Below are positions 7,876 to 16,466 of a stretch of DNA of 37,519 nt, piece by piece. The stretch is from Treponema sp. (GTDB lineage Bacteria; Spirochaetota; Spirochaetia; Treponematales; Treponemataceae): positions 1-37,519 of the forward strand of contig JAFPUF010000066.1 of the NCBI GenBank assembly GCA_017395545.1. The letters run 5' to 3'. Position 1 is the stretch's first letter. Each line of letters starts with the position of its first letter. A model generated the notes under the pieces. It saw only the letters and a list, made by a program, of their open reading frames with translations, made no database searches and was not told where the DNA came from. A program made the translations under genes and the position numbers.

Positions 7876-8673
7876 TTAGAATATTCCCTTCCGGAAATTT
7901 GTCAGTTTTGCCCGCAGGTGAAGGTTTGCGTTCGAATGAAGCTGCGAAATGCGGGATTCAGAAACATCAAGAACTTGCCCGATTTCCTTGAAAGTCAGAT
8001 CCTCGTGATAATAAAGAACGATGACCATTTTTTCTTTTTCGGGAAGTTCATTGATAGCCTGAATAATCACCTTTCGGATTTCCTCACGCTCAACCTGAAC
8101 ATCCGGGTTGAGACTCTGCGGAGACTCGATGGAATCCCCGATTGAAAGATGATCGCTGTCGTCTCCGGAATACCACACATCATTCAATGAAAGAACGCTG
8201 GTTCCGCTGATTTTCATTACAGTGTGCTGGTACTCTTCGACCGAAAGATTCATTTCTTTTGCAATTTCTTCGTCAGTAGCAGGCCGCGAAAGGCGTGACT
8301 CAAGACCTGAGATTGTGTCTTCGATTTCGCGCGATTTCTGCCGTACTGAGCGCGGAACCCAGTCAAGCTGACGCATCTCATCAAAGATTGCTCCACGGAT
8401 TCGTGTGACAGCATAAGTCTTAAATTTTACTTTTTTGTCAAGATCGTATTTGCTGATGGCATCAAGAAGGCCGAACTGTCCGAAACCAACGAGATCGTCA
8501 AACTCCATGCTGGCAGGAAGACCTACGGAAACTTTACCCGCAACATATTTTACCAAAGGCATATACTTACGGATAATTTTATCTCTGAGAGCCGGAGACT
8601 TAGATTTTTTAAATTCTGCCCAGAGTGCGTCTTCTTCTTCATCATTAATGAATTGTGTTTTTGTATTATCCAT
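7876..8673 (-). CDS. whiG: Flagellar-type RNA polymerase sigma factor (sigma-28, WhiG/FliA family)
   Basis: This sigma factor directs RNA polymerase to late flagellar promoters. The length of 265 aa fits the family. Region 2 is clear at residues 37-106 (YMPLVKYVAGKV, DLVGFGQFGLLDAI, FKTYAVTRIRGAIFDEMR, then the hallmark LDWVPRSVR). Region 3 follows, and region 4 carries an HTH near the C-terminus (LTFKEIGQVLDVSESRISQLH). The AAAGGATG ribosome site overlaps the end of the upstream 258-aa gene, and the gap is 11 bp. No FlgM-like anti-sigma gene is visible in the window. A possible target promoter lies upstream of flbD at 33272-33298. Confidence 0.95.
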   Translation of the reverse strand: MDNTKTQFINDEEEDALWAEFKKSKSPALRDKIIRKYMPLVKYVAGKVSVGLPASMEFDDLVGFGQFGLLDAISKYDLDKKVKFKTYAVTRIRGAIFDEMRQLDWVPRSVRQKSREIEDTISGLESRLSRPATDEEIAKEMNLSVEEYQHTVMKISGTSVLSLNDVWYSGDDSDHLSIGDSIESPQSLNPDVQVEREEIRKVIIQAINELPEKEKMVIVLYYHEDLTFKEIGQVLDVSESRISQLHSNANLHLRAKLTNFRKGIF

Positions 8674-8684
8674 ATATCATCCTT

Positions 8685-9461
8685 TTATGAATTATCCTTA
8701 GCAAGCAATGTTTGAATGGCTTTTGCCATGACATTTGTATCGCCGCTGATTGGCTGCTCCTTAAGATGCTTGCCGCCGGTGGCAAATTCTGTATCGGAAA
8801 CAATCTCGGGTGAAGAATCTGAGTCAATCATGCTCTCAGCGTCTTCAGATTGAGCAGCGATAGTATCCAGGGTTCCCATATCCGGAAGCTCATCCAGTTT
8901 TTCAGAAGAAGGCTCTTCACCTTCAGAATTACCAGAAACAGGAGAAGCGACACTTTCAAGCCCCATCGGTTTAAACGAAGGAGCCGGCTGAGAAGAAGCT
9001 TCGTTCGGGAGGTCGCTTACGGAAGATTTTTCGCTTTCCATAACTGTTTCAGAATTTTTTGTTTCTGAAGATTCGGCCTGAGGCATCTGAGAAACGGGGG
9101 CATTCTGCATTTGGGGAGCTTCTTTAGGCATTGAAGAAACATGCTTTGGTGAAACATTAAATTTCGGAGACATTCCGTCATCCGGAAGAGTTGCGTCGTC
9201 AACTACGATGTTTATTACTGAGCCGCTTGCAGGAGCCCTTACGGCAGACTCTGGTTCACCGAAAGAATTATTGTCTGCATTTGAGAGGAATTTTTGATAG
9301 AGAAAGGAGACACCGACACACAGAACCGCAAAAAGCAGCGCAAAAAGGAAAGCGCGCAGAATTACATGCGAAAAATTAACACCTGGTGAAACGAGTCCTA
9401 TAAAAAAAGACAGAAAAAACCCGATGCAGGCACAGATGCATATATTCTTCGGGTTTATCAT
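8685..9461 (-). CDS. Unknown 258-aa membrane protein between flhG and the flagellar sigma gene
   Basis: The function is not recognised. Two adjacent membrane helices occupy about residues 5-27 and 33-57. A long acidic Ser/Pro/Glu-rich, probably disordered cytoplasmic region follows, broken by a few ordered-looking motifs (GSVINIVVDDATLP, SPKFNVSPKHV). The C-terminus, GDTNVMAKAIQTLLAKD, is predicted helical. The ATG has an excellent AGGGAGGA ribosome site, and a good sigma-70-type promoter lies at 9480-9508, so this gene starts a sub-operon with the sigma factor 11 bp downstream. Its place suggests a link to sigma control or flagellar placement; this is positional inference only. Confidence 0.75.
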   Translation of the reverse strand: MINPKNICICACIGFFLSFFIGLVSPGVNFSHVILRAFLFALLFAVLCVGVSFLYQKFLSNADNNSFGEPESAVRAPASGSVINIVVDDATLPDDGMSPKFNVSPKHVSSMPKEAPQMQNAPVSQMPQAESSETKNSETVMESEKSSVSDLPNEASSQPAPSFKPMGLESVASPVSGNSEGEEPSSEKLDELPDMGTLDTIAAQSEDAESMIDSDSSPEIVSDTEFATGGKHLKEQPISGDTNVMAKAIQTLLAKDNS

Positions 9462-9479
9462 ATTTTCCTCCCTTATATG

Positions 9480-9508
9480 ATTTTAAATCAGAAAAAGCAT
9501 ATGGTCAA
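9480..9508 (-). promoter_or_regulatory. Internal sigma-70-type promoter before the 258-aa gene and sigma factor, overlapped by a palindrome
   Basis: On the - strand, TTGACC (complement of 9503-9508) and TAAAAT (complement of 9480-9485) are separated by exactly 17 bp, each with 5 of 6 consensus matches. A 13-base perfect dyad, TGATTTTAAATCA (9478-9490), covers the -10 and could be an operator. The promoter lies in the only sizeable gap (81 bp) between flhG and the next gene. Confidence 0.6.
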
Positions 9509-9542
9509 GTTTTTTATATTATTTACAGCAGCAGTCAAAAAC

Positions 9543-10382
9543 TCACCCCTTTCTGAGGAATTTTTTAAGGAAGCTTGTGACTCCCTCTGAAGTTCCGTCG
9601 TCATTCTTTTCGATTCGGCCGACTATGTGCTTGATACACTGGGCAGGCTTTGAAGTCGGATTAACAATGATGAAAGGCTTCTGTCTGATAACGGATGCTT
9701 GAACGACAGGATCATCATAAACAAAGCCGATATAGTCCACCTTCTTGTTAAGGAACTGGCCGACAATATTTATGATTCTCTCTGAAATTCGCTTTCCTTC
9801 TTCAGAAGAATGAACCCTATTCACAAGAAGCTTGATGTTCATCTCTCGGTCAACCAGCTCTGTTGTGATGATTTTAATGATTCCGTATGCGTCGGTAATT
9901 GCCGTCGGCTCAGGAGTCGTAACGACATAGACCTCATCCGCCGCAGAGACAAACTGAAGCACGTTGTTTGCGATACCGGCACCAGTGTCGATAATGATGA
10001 TATCGTAATTTCCGAGGGTCGCAAACTGTTTTGCAAAATCATCAAGTTCTTCGACGGTAAGATTAGCGATTTTTGAGAAACCGTTCGCACCTGCAATGAA
10101 TTTTATGCCGAATTCGGTTTCGTTTATAATTTCCTGCATTGTCTTCTGTTTCTGGATGACATGCATGAGATTGTACTGAGGTACGATATTCATGAGGATG
10201 TTGACATTCGCCATTCCAAGGTCACCGTCAATAAGCATGACCTTTTTGCCCTGCTGAGCATAAGCAATCGCCATATTCACGGAGAGATTTGATTTTCCGA
10301 CTCCGCCCTTTCCGCTTGTGATTGCGATAATTCTGGTCTTGCTTTTCATCATTCTTTTGAGTTCCTGAGCCTGATCTTCCAT
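9543..10382 (-). CDS. flhG: Flagellar number regulator FlhG (YlxH/FleN, MinD-like ATPase)
   Basis: FlhG is a MinD/ParA-type ATPase that controls flagellar number and place together with FlhF. The deviant Walker A motif SGKGGVGKS lies at residues 23-31. A switch region with IIIDTGAGI and the LVNRVHS segment fit the family. The N-terminus (DQAQELKRMM) matches the short FlhF-activating region (DQAxxLR) typical of FlhG. The length of 279 aa is usual. The ATG directly follows the flhF stop codon with no gap. The gene ends before an 81-bp gap that holds the next promoter. Confidence 0.95.
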   Translation of the reverse strand: MEDQAQELKRMMKSKTRIIAITSGKGGVGKSNLSVNMAIAYAQQGKKVMLIDGDLGMANVNILMNIVPQYNLMHVIQKQKTMQEIINETEFGIKFIAGANGFSKIANLTVEELDDFAKQFATLGNYDIIIIDTGAGIANNVLQFVSAADEVYVVTTPEPTAITDAYGIIKIITTELVDREMNIKLLVNRVHSSEEGKRISERIINIVGQFLNKKVDYIGFVYDDPVVQASVIRQKPFIIVNPTSKPAQCIKHIVGRIEKNDDGTSEGVTSFLKKFLRKG

Positions 10383-11702
10383 TTATTTTTCCTCCGCGAA
10401 TTTTTCGTCGATATGTTCACGATTTATGTTAATGTCGTTTAAATTCAATAAGAATTTGTGGACAGTCGCACGCTCGATTGTCTTCGGAACCTGCTGGCCG
10501 TCCGTTATATACGAGACAGTTTTGCCTTTTTCGGACAGAACGCTTATTACATTGCCGATTGCACTGGTTTCATCCCATTTTGTGATGATTACAGAAGAAT
10601 AACCGAACGGCTCGTAATTCTGAATAATTGAATTCATATCACGCGCTTTTGAAGATGCCATGAAAGTGAGGTAAACATCCGAGTGGATTCCCTTAACCTC
10701 GAGCATTTTGCGCATTTTTCCAATGTTTTCTGAATCATTAGGGCTGTATCCAGGAGTGTCGATAAAAAGAACATCGATTGAGTCTTTGTAAGTCTCGTAG
10801 ATTTTTTTGACATCCTCAGCGGATTCTGCCTGATCTACGGCAGCGTCAAGGAAGTCGCCGTAACGTCGCAGCTGCTCCAGAGCACCAACACGGGTAAGGT
10901 CAATCGTAATGAGACGGATTTTCGGATCTGCCCTGTCATTTTTGCGTGCATCACGAATCATTGTTCCGGCAAGTTTTGCAATTGTCGTAGTTTTTCCGAC
11001 TCCAGTAGGTCCAACAAGGATTATGACATGCGGATATTTGTGCATTACTTCAGGAGCGACAGAAACAGACTCACCGATCCAGTCCACGACTTTCTCCTGG
11101 ACAAGATTAAAATCCTCAAGTTCTTCGACAGTAAGTTCTGAACGGAGACGGGTTGTGATATTGTTTATGTATGCGAAGGTAAACTCATTTTCCTGAAGAA
11201 TTTCTTCGATTTTTAAAATGGAAAGAGGCTTGTCCCCGACTTTCGTGGCTTCAGACATAGTCTTCATGGTCGTTTCCATGAGTTTTTTCATTTCTTCGAT
11301 TTTTTTATCCATCGAAGCCATCTGCATTGTCTGAGTAACAGAAGAACTTTTAATTATTTCATCACGCTCTTTTTTGAACTTCTCCTGCTCTGACATAGGT
11401 TCGGAAGACTGTGCTGACTGTGTGACAGCAGAATTCATAGAAGAACTTCCGATAGAATAACCAACTTCATAATATTCTTTCTGAAAAAAACCAAAGAATC
11501 CATGCTGAAATTGAGGCCGCTGCCATAAAATAGTGTAATTGTGCCCGTAAGCCGCAAACAGTTTCTGTTTACATTCCTCAAAATCCTTACCTTTCATTAT
11601 CTTTGGCTCATTATCATTCGCTGTGAATTTAGAAGCTGAAAGATAAGCAGGAGAGGATTTTACTGTTCTTGCGGCAGTTCCGTTAAAACTCTCGTTATAC
11701 AT
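10383..11702 (-). CDS. flhF: Flagellar biosynthesis SRP-type GTPase FlhF
   Basis: FlhF is an SRP-family GTPase that sets the site of flagellar assembly. An N-terminal B-domain-like segment (about 36-85, KGKDFEECKQKL ... YYEVGY) is followed by a charged linker, an N-domain, and the GTPase domain with G1 GPTGVGKTTT at 231-240, a DxxRxGA-like motif (DLTRVGALEQL), G3 FIDTPGYSP and G4 TKWDET. Length is 439 aa. The start lies inside the end of flhA (8-bp overlap) and the stop abuts flhG, so flhA-flhF-flhG form a tightly coupled unit. In spirochaetes with polar periplasmic flagella, FlhF and FlhG are expected to set number and subpolar place. Confidence 0.95.
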   Translation of the reverse strand: MYNESFNGTAARTVKSSPAYLSASKFTANDNEPKIMKGKDFEECKQKLFAAYGHNYTILWQRPQFQHGFFGFFQKEYYEVGYSIGSSSMNSAVTQSAQSSEPMSEQEKFKKERDEIIKSSSVTQTMQMASMDKKIEEMKKLMETTMKTMSEATKVGDKPLSILKIEEILQENEFTFAYINNITTRLRSELTVEELEDFNLVQEKVVDWIGESVSVAPEVMHKYPHVIILVGPTGVGKTTTIAKLAGTMIRDARKNDRADPKIRLITIDLTRVGALEQLRRYGDFLDAAVDQAESAEDVKKIYETYKDSIDVLFIDTPGYSPNDSENIGKMRKMLEVKGIHSDVYLTFMASSKARDMNSIIQNYEPFGYSSVIITKWDETSAIGNVISVLSEKGKTVSYITDGQQVPKTIERATVHKFLLNLNDININREHIDEKFAEEK

Positions 11703-13836
11703 TTATTTCTCCAAGGATCTCCAGGTTTACGTTGTTTCCCGCAGCTACAACTTCATTAAGTGAAATTATCACGATACCTTCAATTTCACGGCTCAATGCG
11801 TTATAAACAAGCTGCCTGACTTCCGGGGTCGGACAAAGCAGAATCGGGAAGAAATTCCGCTCTTTTAAGGCTGCGATTGAAGATGTAACGGAACCGATAA
11901 AATTCCGTGCATCAACAGGATCAAGTGCAAGATATGGCTGAGAACCGTCAGGCGGAGCCACACAGTGCTGAATGATTTTTTCTGAGGTTGACTGAGAAAG
12001 CTGCAACACCCTCAGTTTTTTTCCGGAATCGTTCGGGTCTACATACTGAAGGCAGATTTGAGTTCCCAGAGCTTCGCGGACTTTTTCTACAAGCAGCCAG
12101 TTGTTGTGAGGCATATTGCCGTAGTTCGCAAGTGTTTCGAGAATTGCGACAATATTGCGTATTGAAACCTGCTCCCGCAAAAGCCCCTGCAGAACCCGTT
12201 CAATCTCACCATAGGTGTACTTGTAGGTATTAAGGACTTCGTCAACGACAACGGAATTCGTTTCCTTAATTTTGTCGATGATAGCCTTAGTCTCAAGACG
12301 GCCAAGGATTTTGTCAGCATGACGGCGGATAATTTCCGTGATGTGGGTGGTAATAATCGTCGGTGGGTCAACGATTGCATAGCCTGCCCTCTCAGCGTCA
12401 CTCCGCATATCCTCATTTACCCAGATTGCAGGCAAACCGAATGCCGGATCAAAAGTCTTTTCACCTTTTATTTCTTCTGTTACGGCTCCAGTGTTCATGC
12501 ACATATAGTAGCCGATTTTAATTTTACCGTGACCAGCGGAGATTCCGTTGATTTTGAAAGTATATTCATCAGGAGGAAGCGTCATGTTGTCGACGATTCG
12601 CATTTTCGGAACGACGAGACCAAGATCAAGACCGGCCTCGCGCCTGATTCGCGTGATTCGTTCAAGAAGCTCGCCGCCTTTTTCTTTGTCGACAAGCGGG
12701 AAGAGCGCATAACCGATTTCGAGGGAAAGAGGGTCGAGAGGAACGACAGGACTCATCTCACCGTTCTCACCAGCAGCCTTTTTATTTTTGGCATTCTGTT
12801 CTTCTTCGAGTTTTTTAGCGAAAGAAACTTTTTCGTTTCGGATAAGACGCCAGCCGTAAAAAGCAAAAAGAGCGCCGACAGGAATAAGAAGGTACCACGG
12901 AAAGTTCGGGATAAGGCTCATAAGTCCGAGCGTAACTCCCGCAATGATATAGACATAGCCGGAATTCGTGAACTGTTTTTTGAGCTGTTTTCCGAGCACT
13001 TCTTCTGAAGAATTGCCGGTAACGATAAGACCTGTTGCGAAAGAAAGCAGGAGGGACGGAAGCTGGCCTAAAAGACCGTCACCAATCGTGAGGCGTGAAT
13101 ATGTGCCGGCCGCCTCCATGAACCCCATATGCTGCCAGGTACCGACAGCAATTCCGGCAAGCAAATCAATTACAGTGATGAAGATTCCGGCCTTTACGTT
13201 TCCGCTGACAAACTTCGAGGCACCGTCCATGCTTGAGTAAAAATCGATGTCACGCTGAATTGCGGCTTTTTTATCACGAGCCTGCTCGTCTGTAATGTAT
13301 CCGGAATTGAGTTCAGAATCGACGGCGAAGAATTTCTGGTTCATAGCGTCCAAACTGAATCTTGCCGCAACTTCTGAAACTCGTGTAGCACCTTTTGTGA
13401 TTACGATAGCCTGAATTATAATGAGGATGATAAAAATCACCATACCGATTACAAGACCGGTCGTGGAAGGTTTCTGAATTGAGTCACCAGTTACGATTGA
13501 AGAAAAAGCCTTTAGCATCTGACCGGGGAAGCCTTTGTAGCCGGTAGCAAATGCTTTCTGAAGAATGAGACGGGTCGAACAAACATTCAGGGCAAGGCCA
13601 TACAGGGTAGCAAAAAGCAAAACACGGGGGAAAGATGTAAAATCTGAAGCTTTCGGAGTGTAAAGAACAACGAGAAGAACGATAACTGAAATTGAGATAT
13701 TGACAATCATCATCAGGTCGAGAAGAACGCCAGGCATTGGCATTAACAGCCCCATGATTATTGCAATTGCAAAGGCTGCGACAAGATGATTTTCAATGTT
13801 CCCCAAAACATTTTTTAAATTGAAACGGCTCGCCAT
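11695..13836 (-). CDS. flhA: Flagellar type III export gate protein FlhA
   Basis: FlhA is the large nonameric export-gate protein of the flagellar type III secretion system. The N-terminal half (about 1-330) is a set of membrane helices containing the conserved cytoplasmic FHIPEP-family loop (ATRVSEVAARFSLDAMNQK) and a GDGLLGQLPSLLLSFATG motif. The C-terminal half is the cytoplasmic docking domain (LDPLSLEIGY, LVVPKMRI, AIWV). Length is 713 aa, normal for the family. A GGTGGGGA ribosome site precedes the ATG. It lies 32 bp after flhB and overlaps flhF by 8 bp. Confidence 0.97.
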   Translation of the reverse strand: MASRFNLKNVLGNIENHLVAAFAIAIIMGLLMPMPGVLLDLMMIVNISISVIVLLVVLYTPKASDFTSFPRVLLFATLYGLALNVCSTRLILQKAFATGYKGFPGQMLKAFSSIVTGDSIQKPSTTGLVIGMVIFIILIIIQAIVITKGATRVSEVAARFSLDAMNQKFFAVDSELNSGYITDEQARDKKAAIQRDIDFYSSMDGASKFVSGNVKAGIFITVIDLLAGIAVGTWQHMGFMEAAGTYSRLTIGDGLLGQLPSLLLSFATGLIVTGNSSEEVLGKQLKKQFTNSGYVYIIAGVTLGLMSLIPNFPWYLLIPVGALFAFYGWRLIRNEKVSFAKKLEEEQNAKNKKAAGENGEMSPVVPLDPLSLEIGYALFPLVDKEKGGELLERITRIRREAGLDLGLVVPKMRIVDNMTLPPDEYTFKINGISAGHGKIKIGYYMCMNTGAVTEEIKGEKTFDPAFGLPAIWVNEDMRSDAERAGYAIVDPPTIITTHITEIIRRHADKILGRLETKAIIDKIKETNSVVVDEVLNTYKYTYGEIERVLQGLLREQVSIRNIVAILETLANYGNMPHNNWLLVEKVREALGTQICLQYVDPNDSGKKLRVLQLSQSTSEKIIQHCVAPPDGSQPYLALDPVDARNFIGSVTSSIAALKERNFFPILLCPTPEVRQLVYNALSREIEGIVIISLNEVVAAGNNVNLEILGEINV

Positions 13837-13868
13837 TCAAATCCCCACCCGAAATAGCTCACTTTTTG

Positions 13869-15005
13869 TTATTTTCTGCGAAATTTCTCCAGCTGGGCAT
13901 AGATAGTAGCAATAGCGGAGATGTACGCATTAGGTATTATATCACCAATTTCTGTTTCTGCATAGAGTCCGCGCGCTAAACTTCGGTTTTCTACGACAGG
14001 AATTTCGTGCTCCCTGGCAATTTCCCTGATACGGAGAGCCAGATTATCACTTCCCTTCGCCATAACCTGCGGAGCTTCGGCAGCCATCTGATCATACATG
14101 AGGGCCACGGCAAAATGAGTCGGGTTCGTAATTACGACATCAGATTTAGCGACCTGCTGCGGCATATTCCGCTGCAAGAGTTCCCGCTGGGCCGCCTGAA
14201 GATGAGCCTTCACCTCAGGGTCTCCTTCCATCTCCTTGAATTCCTGCTTGACTTCCTGCTTAGTCATTTTCATACTTTCGATGAACTGTTTTTTCTGCAC
14301 GAGATAGTCCGGAATTGAAATGACAAGAAAAATCACCGCGCTCACAGCAAGGATTTTCGCAGCAGTCCAGGCGATAAGTCCGATGGATTTTAAAAGATTG
14401 TTGCTCGTAATCAGCGAAAGAACTACGGTTTTCGTTTCTCCGTCAGAGCCCTGAACTGACACAACTTCAAAACAACTGGAACGGATAATTATGTATGCAA
14501 CAAAAAAGACAACCGCAACTTTTATGAAAGATTTTGCGACATTAAAACCGCCCTCGAATGAAAAAAGCGTTTTCTTAAGATACTGACCGATTTTCGGCGT
14601 GATTTTGGAAAACTGGGGAGTAATCGGTTTTGTCGAAAAGATAAAGCCCTTGTTCTGAATGATATTCGCAAGGATTCCGGCGACAGCCCCGCAAAGAGCA
14701 AGCGGCAGAACCATTTTTGCAAGGGAAGCCAGAAACTGGTAGAAAAAGCGGGACTGGAACATTTCTTTTTCGTTGATATGAGTGAAATAGAAGATGAGGG
14801 TTTCTTCGCACCAGTTCCAGAAATAAGGGGCCGCAATGATAAGAACGATGACAGTGACGAGCATGACAAGGGCAGAACAAAGTTCCTGACTCTTCGCAAC
14901 ACGCCCTTCTTCACGGGCTTTCCGTATTTTATACTCGGAAGGCTCTTCGGTTCTTCCTTCGTCCTCAGCAGCAAACCACTGAAGGTCAATTTCTTCAAAA
15001 GACAT
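13869..15005 (-). CDS. flhB: Flagellar export switch protein FlhB
   Basis: FlhB changes export specificity from hook to filament substrates by self-cleavage. The N-terminus has the family motif EEPSEYKIRKAREEGRVAKSQE (residues about 20-41), followed by four membrane segments and a cytoplasmic domain with the autocleavage motif NPTH at 294-297 and FAVAL after it. Length is 378 aa. The ATG is preceded by a strong GGGAGGGGG site. Unlike its neighbours it is separated from fliR by 393 bp, and a perfect -10 hexamer lies at 15036-15041, so it probably starts its own transcript while also receiving read-through. Confidence 0.96.
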   Translation of the reverse strand: MSFEEIDLQWFAAEDEGRTEEPSEYKIRKAREEGRVAKSQELCSALVMLVTVIVLIIAAPYFWNWCEETLIFYFTHINEKEMFQSRFFYQFLASLAKMVLPLALCGAVAGILANIIQNKGFIFSTKPITPQFSKITPKIGQYLKKTLFSFEGGFNVAKSFIKVAVVFFVAYIIIRSSCFEVVSVQGSDGETKTVVLSLITSNNLLKSIGLIAWTAAKILAVSAVIFLVISIPDYLVQKKQFIESMKMTKQEVKQEFKEMEGDPEVKAHLQAAQRELLQRNMPQQVAKSDVVITNPTHFAVALMYDQMAAEAPQVMAKGSDNLALRIREIAREHEIPVVENRSLARGLYAETEIGDIIPNAYISAIATIYAQLEKFRRK

Positions 15006-15398
15006 CTGCCCCCTCCCACAGCGGCGATATTGTTTATTATAGGGGATTTTTGTGGAAAAGACTAGGGAAAATGTGTGGCTGGGATTTTTTTTGGGCGCAG
15101 GTCAGAGGGGCAACCGCCCTTCCGCAGTTCGGTACCCCTCAGCCTCTTCCTTCGCTTTCGCTCAGTCCAGTGGCCGCCTGCGGCGCTGCTCCACGGCGGA
15201 GCGGGAAGCTCGGTTCAGAGATACAAGTGGCAGACAGTATTCGGGCGTTTATGTTTTGTTCGGTAATGTCACATCAGCCTTTTTCATTGACATGGCTGTT
15301 TGTTTCAGTCCTAAAGAAATATCCATACAGATACAGAAACTTTACTTTTGTTCTCCTATATCATAGTACATATCAAAAACTTCATCTCAGCCAGAATC
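15006..15398. other. GC-rich, hairpin-rich gap between fliR and flhB, no gene
   Basis: This is the longest stretch without a gene in the window. I see no credible coding region on either strand. The part at about 15090-15225 is visibly GC-richer than its surroundings and holds three short hairpins: GGGGC-AACC-GCCCT (15107-15120), GCCGC-CT-GCGGC (15173-15184) and GCTCC-ACGGC-GGAGC (15188-15202). The part next to fliR is AT-richer. It contains interleaved inverted pairs ATGTCA/TGACAT (15266-15271, 15288-15293) and CAGCC/GGCTG (15275-15279, 15294-15298). It looks like an inserted dispersed intergenic element, but I cannot check copy number. Confidence 0.6.
15036..15041 (-). promoter_or_regulatory. 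Candidate -10 element for flhB
   Basis: A perfect TATAAT is read on the - strand about 30 bp upstream of the flhB ATG. No good -35 is seen at 16-18 bp, so this is a weaker call than the other promoters. It would give flhB-flhA-flhF-flhG a start independent of fliOPQR. Confidence 0.35.
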
Positions 15399-16196
15399 TC
15401 AGGAACCTGCAAGATTGAACACATCCTGAAGAGCTTTAAATCCGTGCTCGAACGAATGGATGAAAAATTCTGAAATCTGAGGGAAAAGAGACCAGATGAT
15501 AAAGAACGACACAAGAATCATAATCGGGAATCCCTCGCTCATAAGGTTCATCTGAGGAGCCGCCTTCGAAAGAATTCCCATCGTGACGGAAATCAAAAGA
15601 AGGGTACCCATTATCGGGAGTGAAATTACGAATGCGTCGAGAAAAAGTTTTGAAAGCCCGCCGAGCAGAAAGCGTATCATTTCATTCTGGTGCGCTACAA
15701 GAGAAAGTGCATTAAGTGAGTCAAAACTTGAGACAAGAGCCTTTGAAAATAGATAGATTGCCCAGTCACTCTGAAGGAAAATCAGCATTGCGACAAGGTT
15801 AAAGAACTGTCCCATCAGAGGGTTCTCTACCTGACTAAGGGCGTCGTAGACTTCTGATGCCGAAAATCCCATCTGAAAGGCAAAAAACTGACCTGCGGAA
15901 CTGAAAGCGGCAAAAATTATCGTCACATAAAAGCCCGTGAGAATTCCGATAATTCCTTCTCCAAGTGCGAGTGTTGCATACTGAAGTGAGAGAGCGCCTT
16001 CATTTCCGATATAAGGCGCATAAAACGAAAAATCAACGTGAGGAAAAAGAAGATACGCCATGTAGCCTGTGAGCGCGACTTTCGCAATCCGTGAGACATT
16101 CCGGATTGAAAAAAGCGGAAGCGTCATCACAAGACCGAAACACCGCACGGCAATCAGGAGAAAAACAGGCGCATTTAATAAAATTCTCTCTAACAT
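15399..16196 (-). CDS. fliR: Flagellar type III export gate protein FliR
   Basis: FliR is the third core subunit of the FliPQR export channel. It has 265 residues with about six hydrophobic segments and the family's GFYVTIIFAAFSSAGQFFAFQMGFS and NPLMGQFFN-like regions in the middle, then a long final pair of hydrophobic segments (PIMGTLLLISVTMGILSKAAPQMN, PIMILVSFFII). It follows fliQ by 6 bp without a visible ribosome site, so coupling is likely. It is the last gene before the GC-rich gap. Confidence 0.95.
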   Translation of the reverse strand: MLERILLNAPVFLLIAVRCFGLVMTLPLFSIRNVSRIAKVALTGYMAYLLFPHVDFSFYAPYIGNEGALSLQYATLALGEGIIGILTGFYVTIIFAAFSSAGQFFAFQMGFSASEVYDALSQVENPLMGQFFNLVAMLIFLQSDWAIYLFSKALVSSFDSLNALSLVAHQNEMIRFLLGGLSKLFLDAFVISLPIMGTLLLISVTMGILSKAAPQMNLMSEGFPIMILVSFFIIWSLFPQISEFFIHSFEHGFKALQDVFNLAGS

Positions 16197-16202
16197 CTAG
16201 TG

Positions 16203-16466
16203 TTATAGTTTCTGAATCTGGCTGAACAGGTTGAAAGTATAGTTTCCCATCATTCCGAACATCCAGCCGCCTAAAAGAGCGAGAATCGCAAGAATTACGA
16301 GCATTTTCGGAAGAAAAGTAAGCGTCTGCTCCTGAATCGAAGTGGTCGCCTGAAAAATTGCAACGATAAGGCCGACGATAAGAGCCGCCCCGAGAACCGG
16401 TGCACAGAGCATAAAGACCTGAAGGACAGCCCCGCGCATAAGATTTACAATCATTCCAACTGACAT
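16203..16466 (-). CDS. fliQ: Flagellar type III export gate protein FliQ
   Basis: The protein has 87 residues and two hydrophobic segments (about 14-38 and 50-72), the normal FliQ form, with the conserved LIVGLIVAIFQATTSIQEQT-like stretch and FLPKM between them. It forms the FliPQR export channel in the basal body. Its ATG overlaps the fliP stop by one base (TAATG), and it is followed by fliR after 6 bp. Confidence 0.95.
   Translation of the reverse strand: MSVGMIVNLMRGAVLQVFMLCAPVLGAALIVGLIVAIFQATTSIQEQTLTFLPKMLVILAILALLGGWMFGMMGNYTFNLFSQIQKL

Noticed and set aside
12319..13008. Long open frame of 229 codons opposite flhA
   Set aside because: It lies wholly antisense to a certain flhA, has low-complexity Phe/Arg/Lys-rich composition and no family match or ribosome site; a shadow frame.
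15050..15418. Open frames on the + strand across the fliR-flhB gap
   Set aside because: They run through hairpins into the end of fliR, have no ribosome site and show no protein-like pattern, so the gap was called non-coding.
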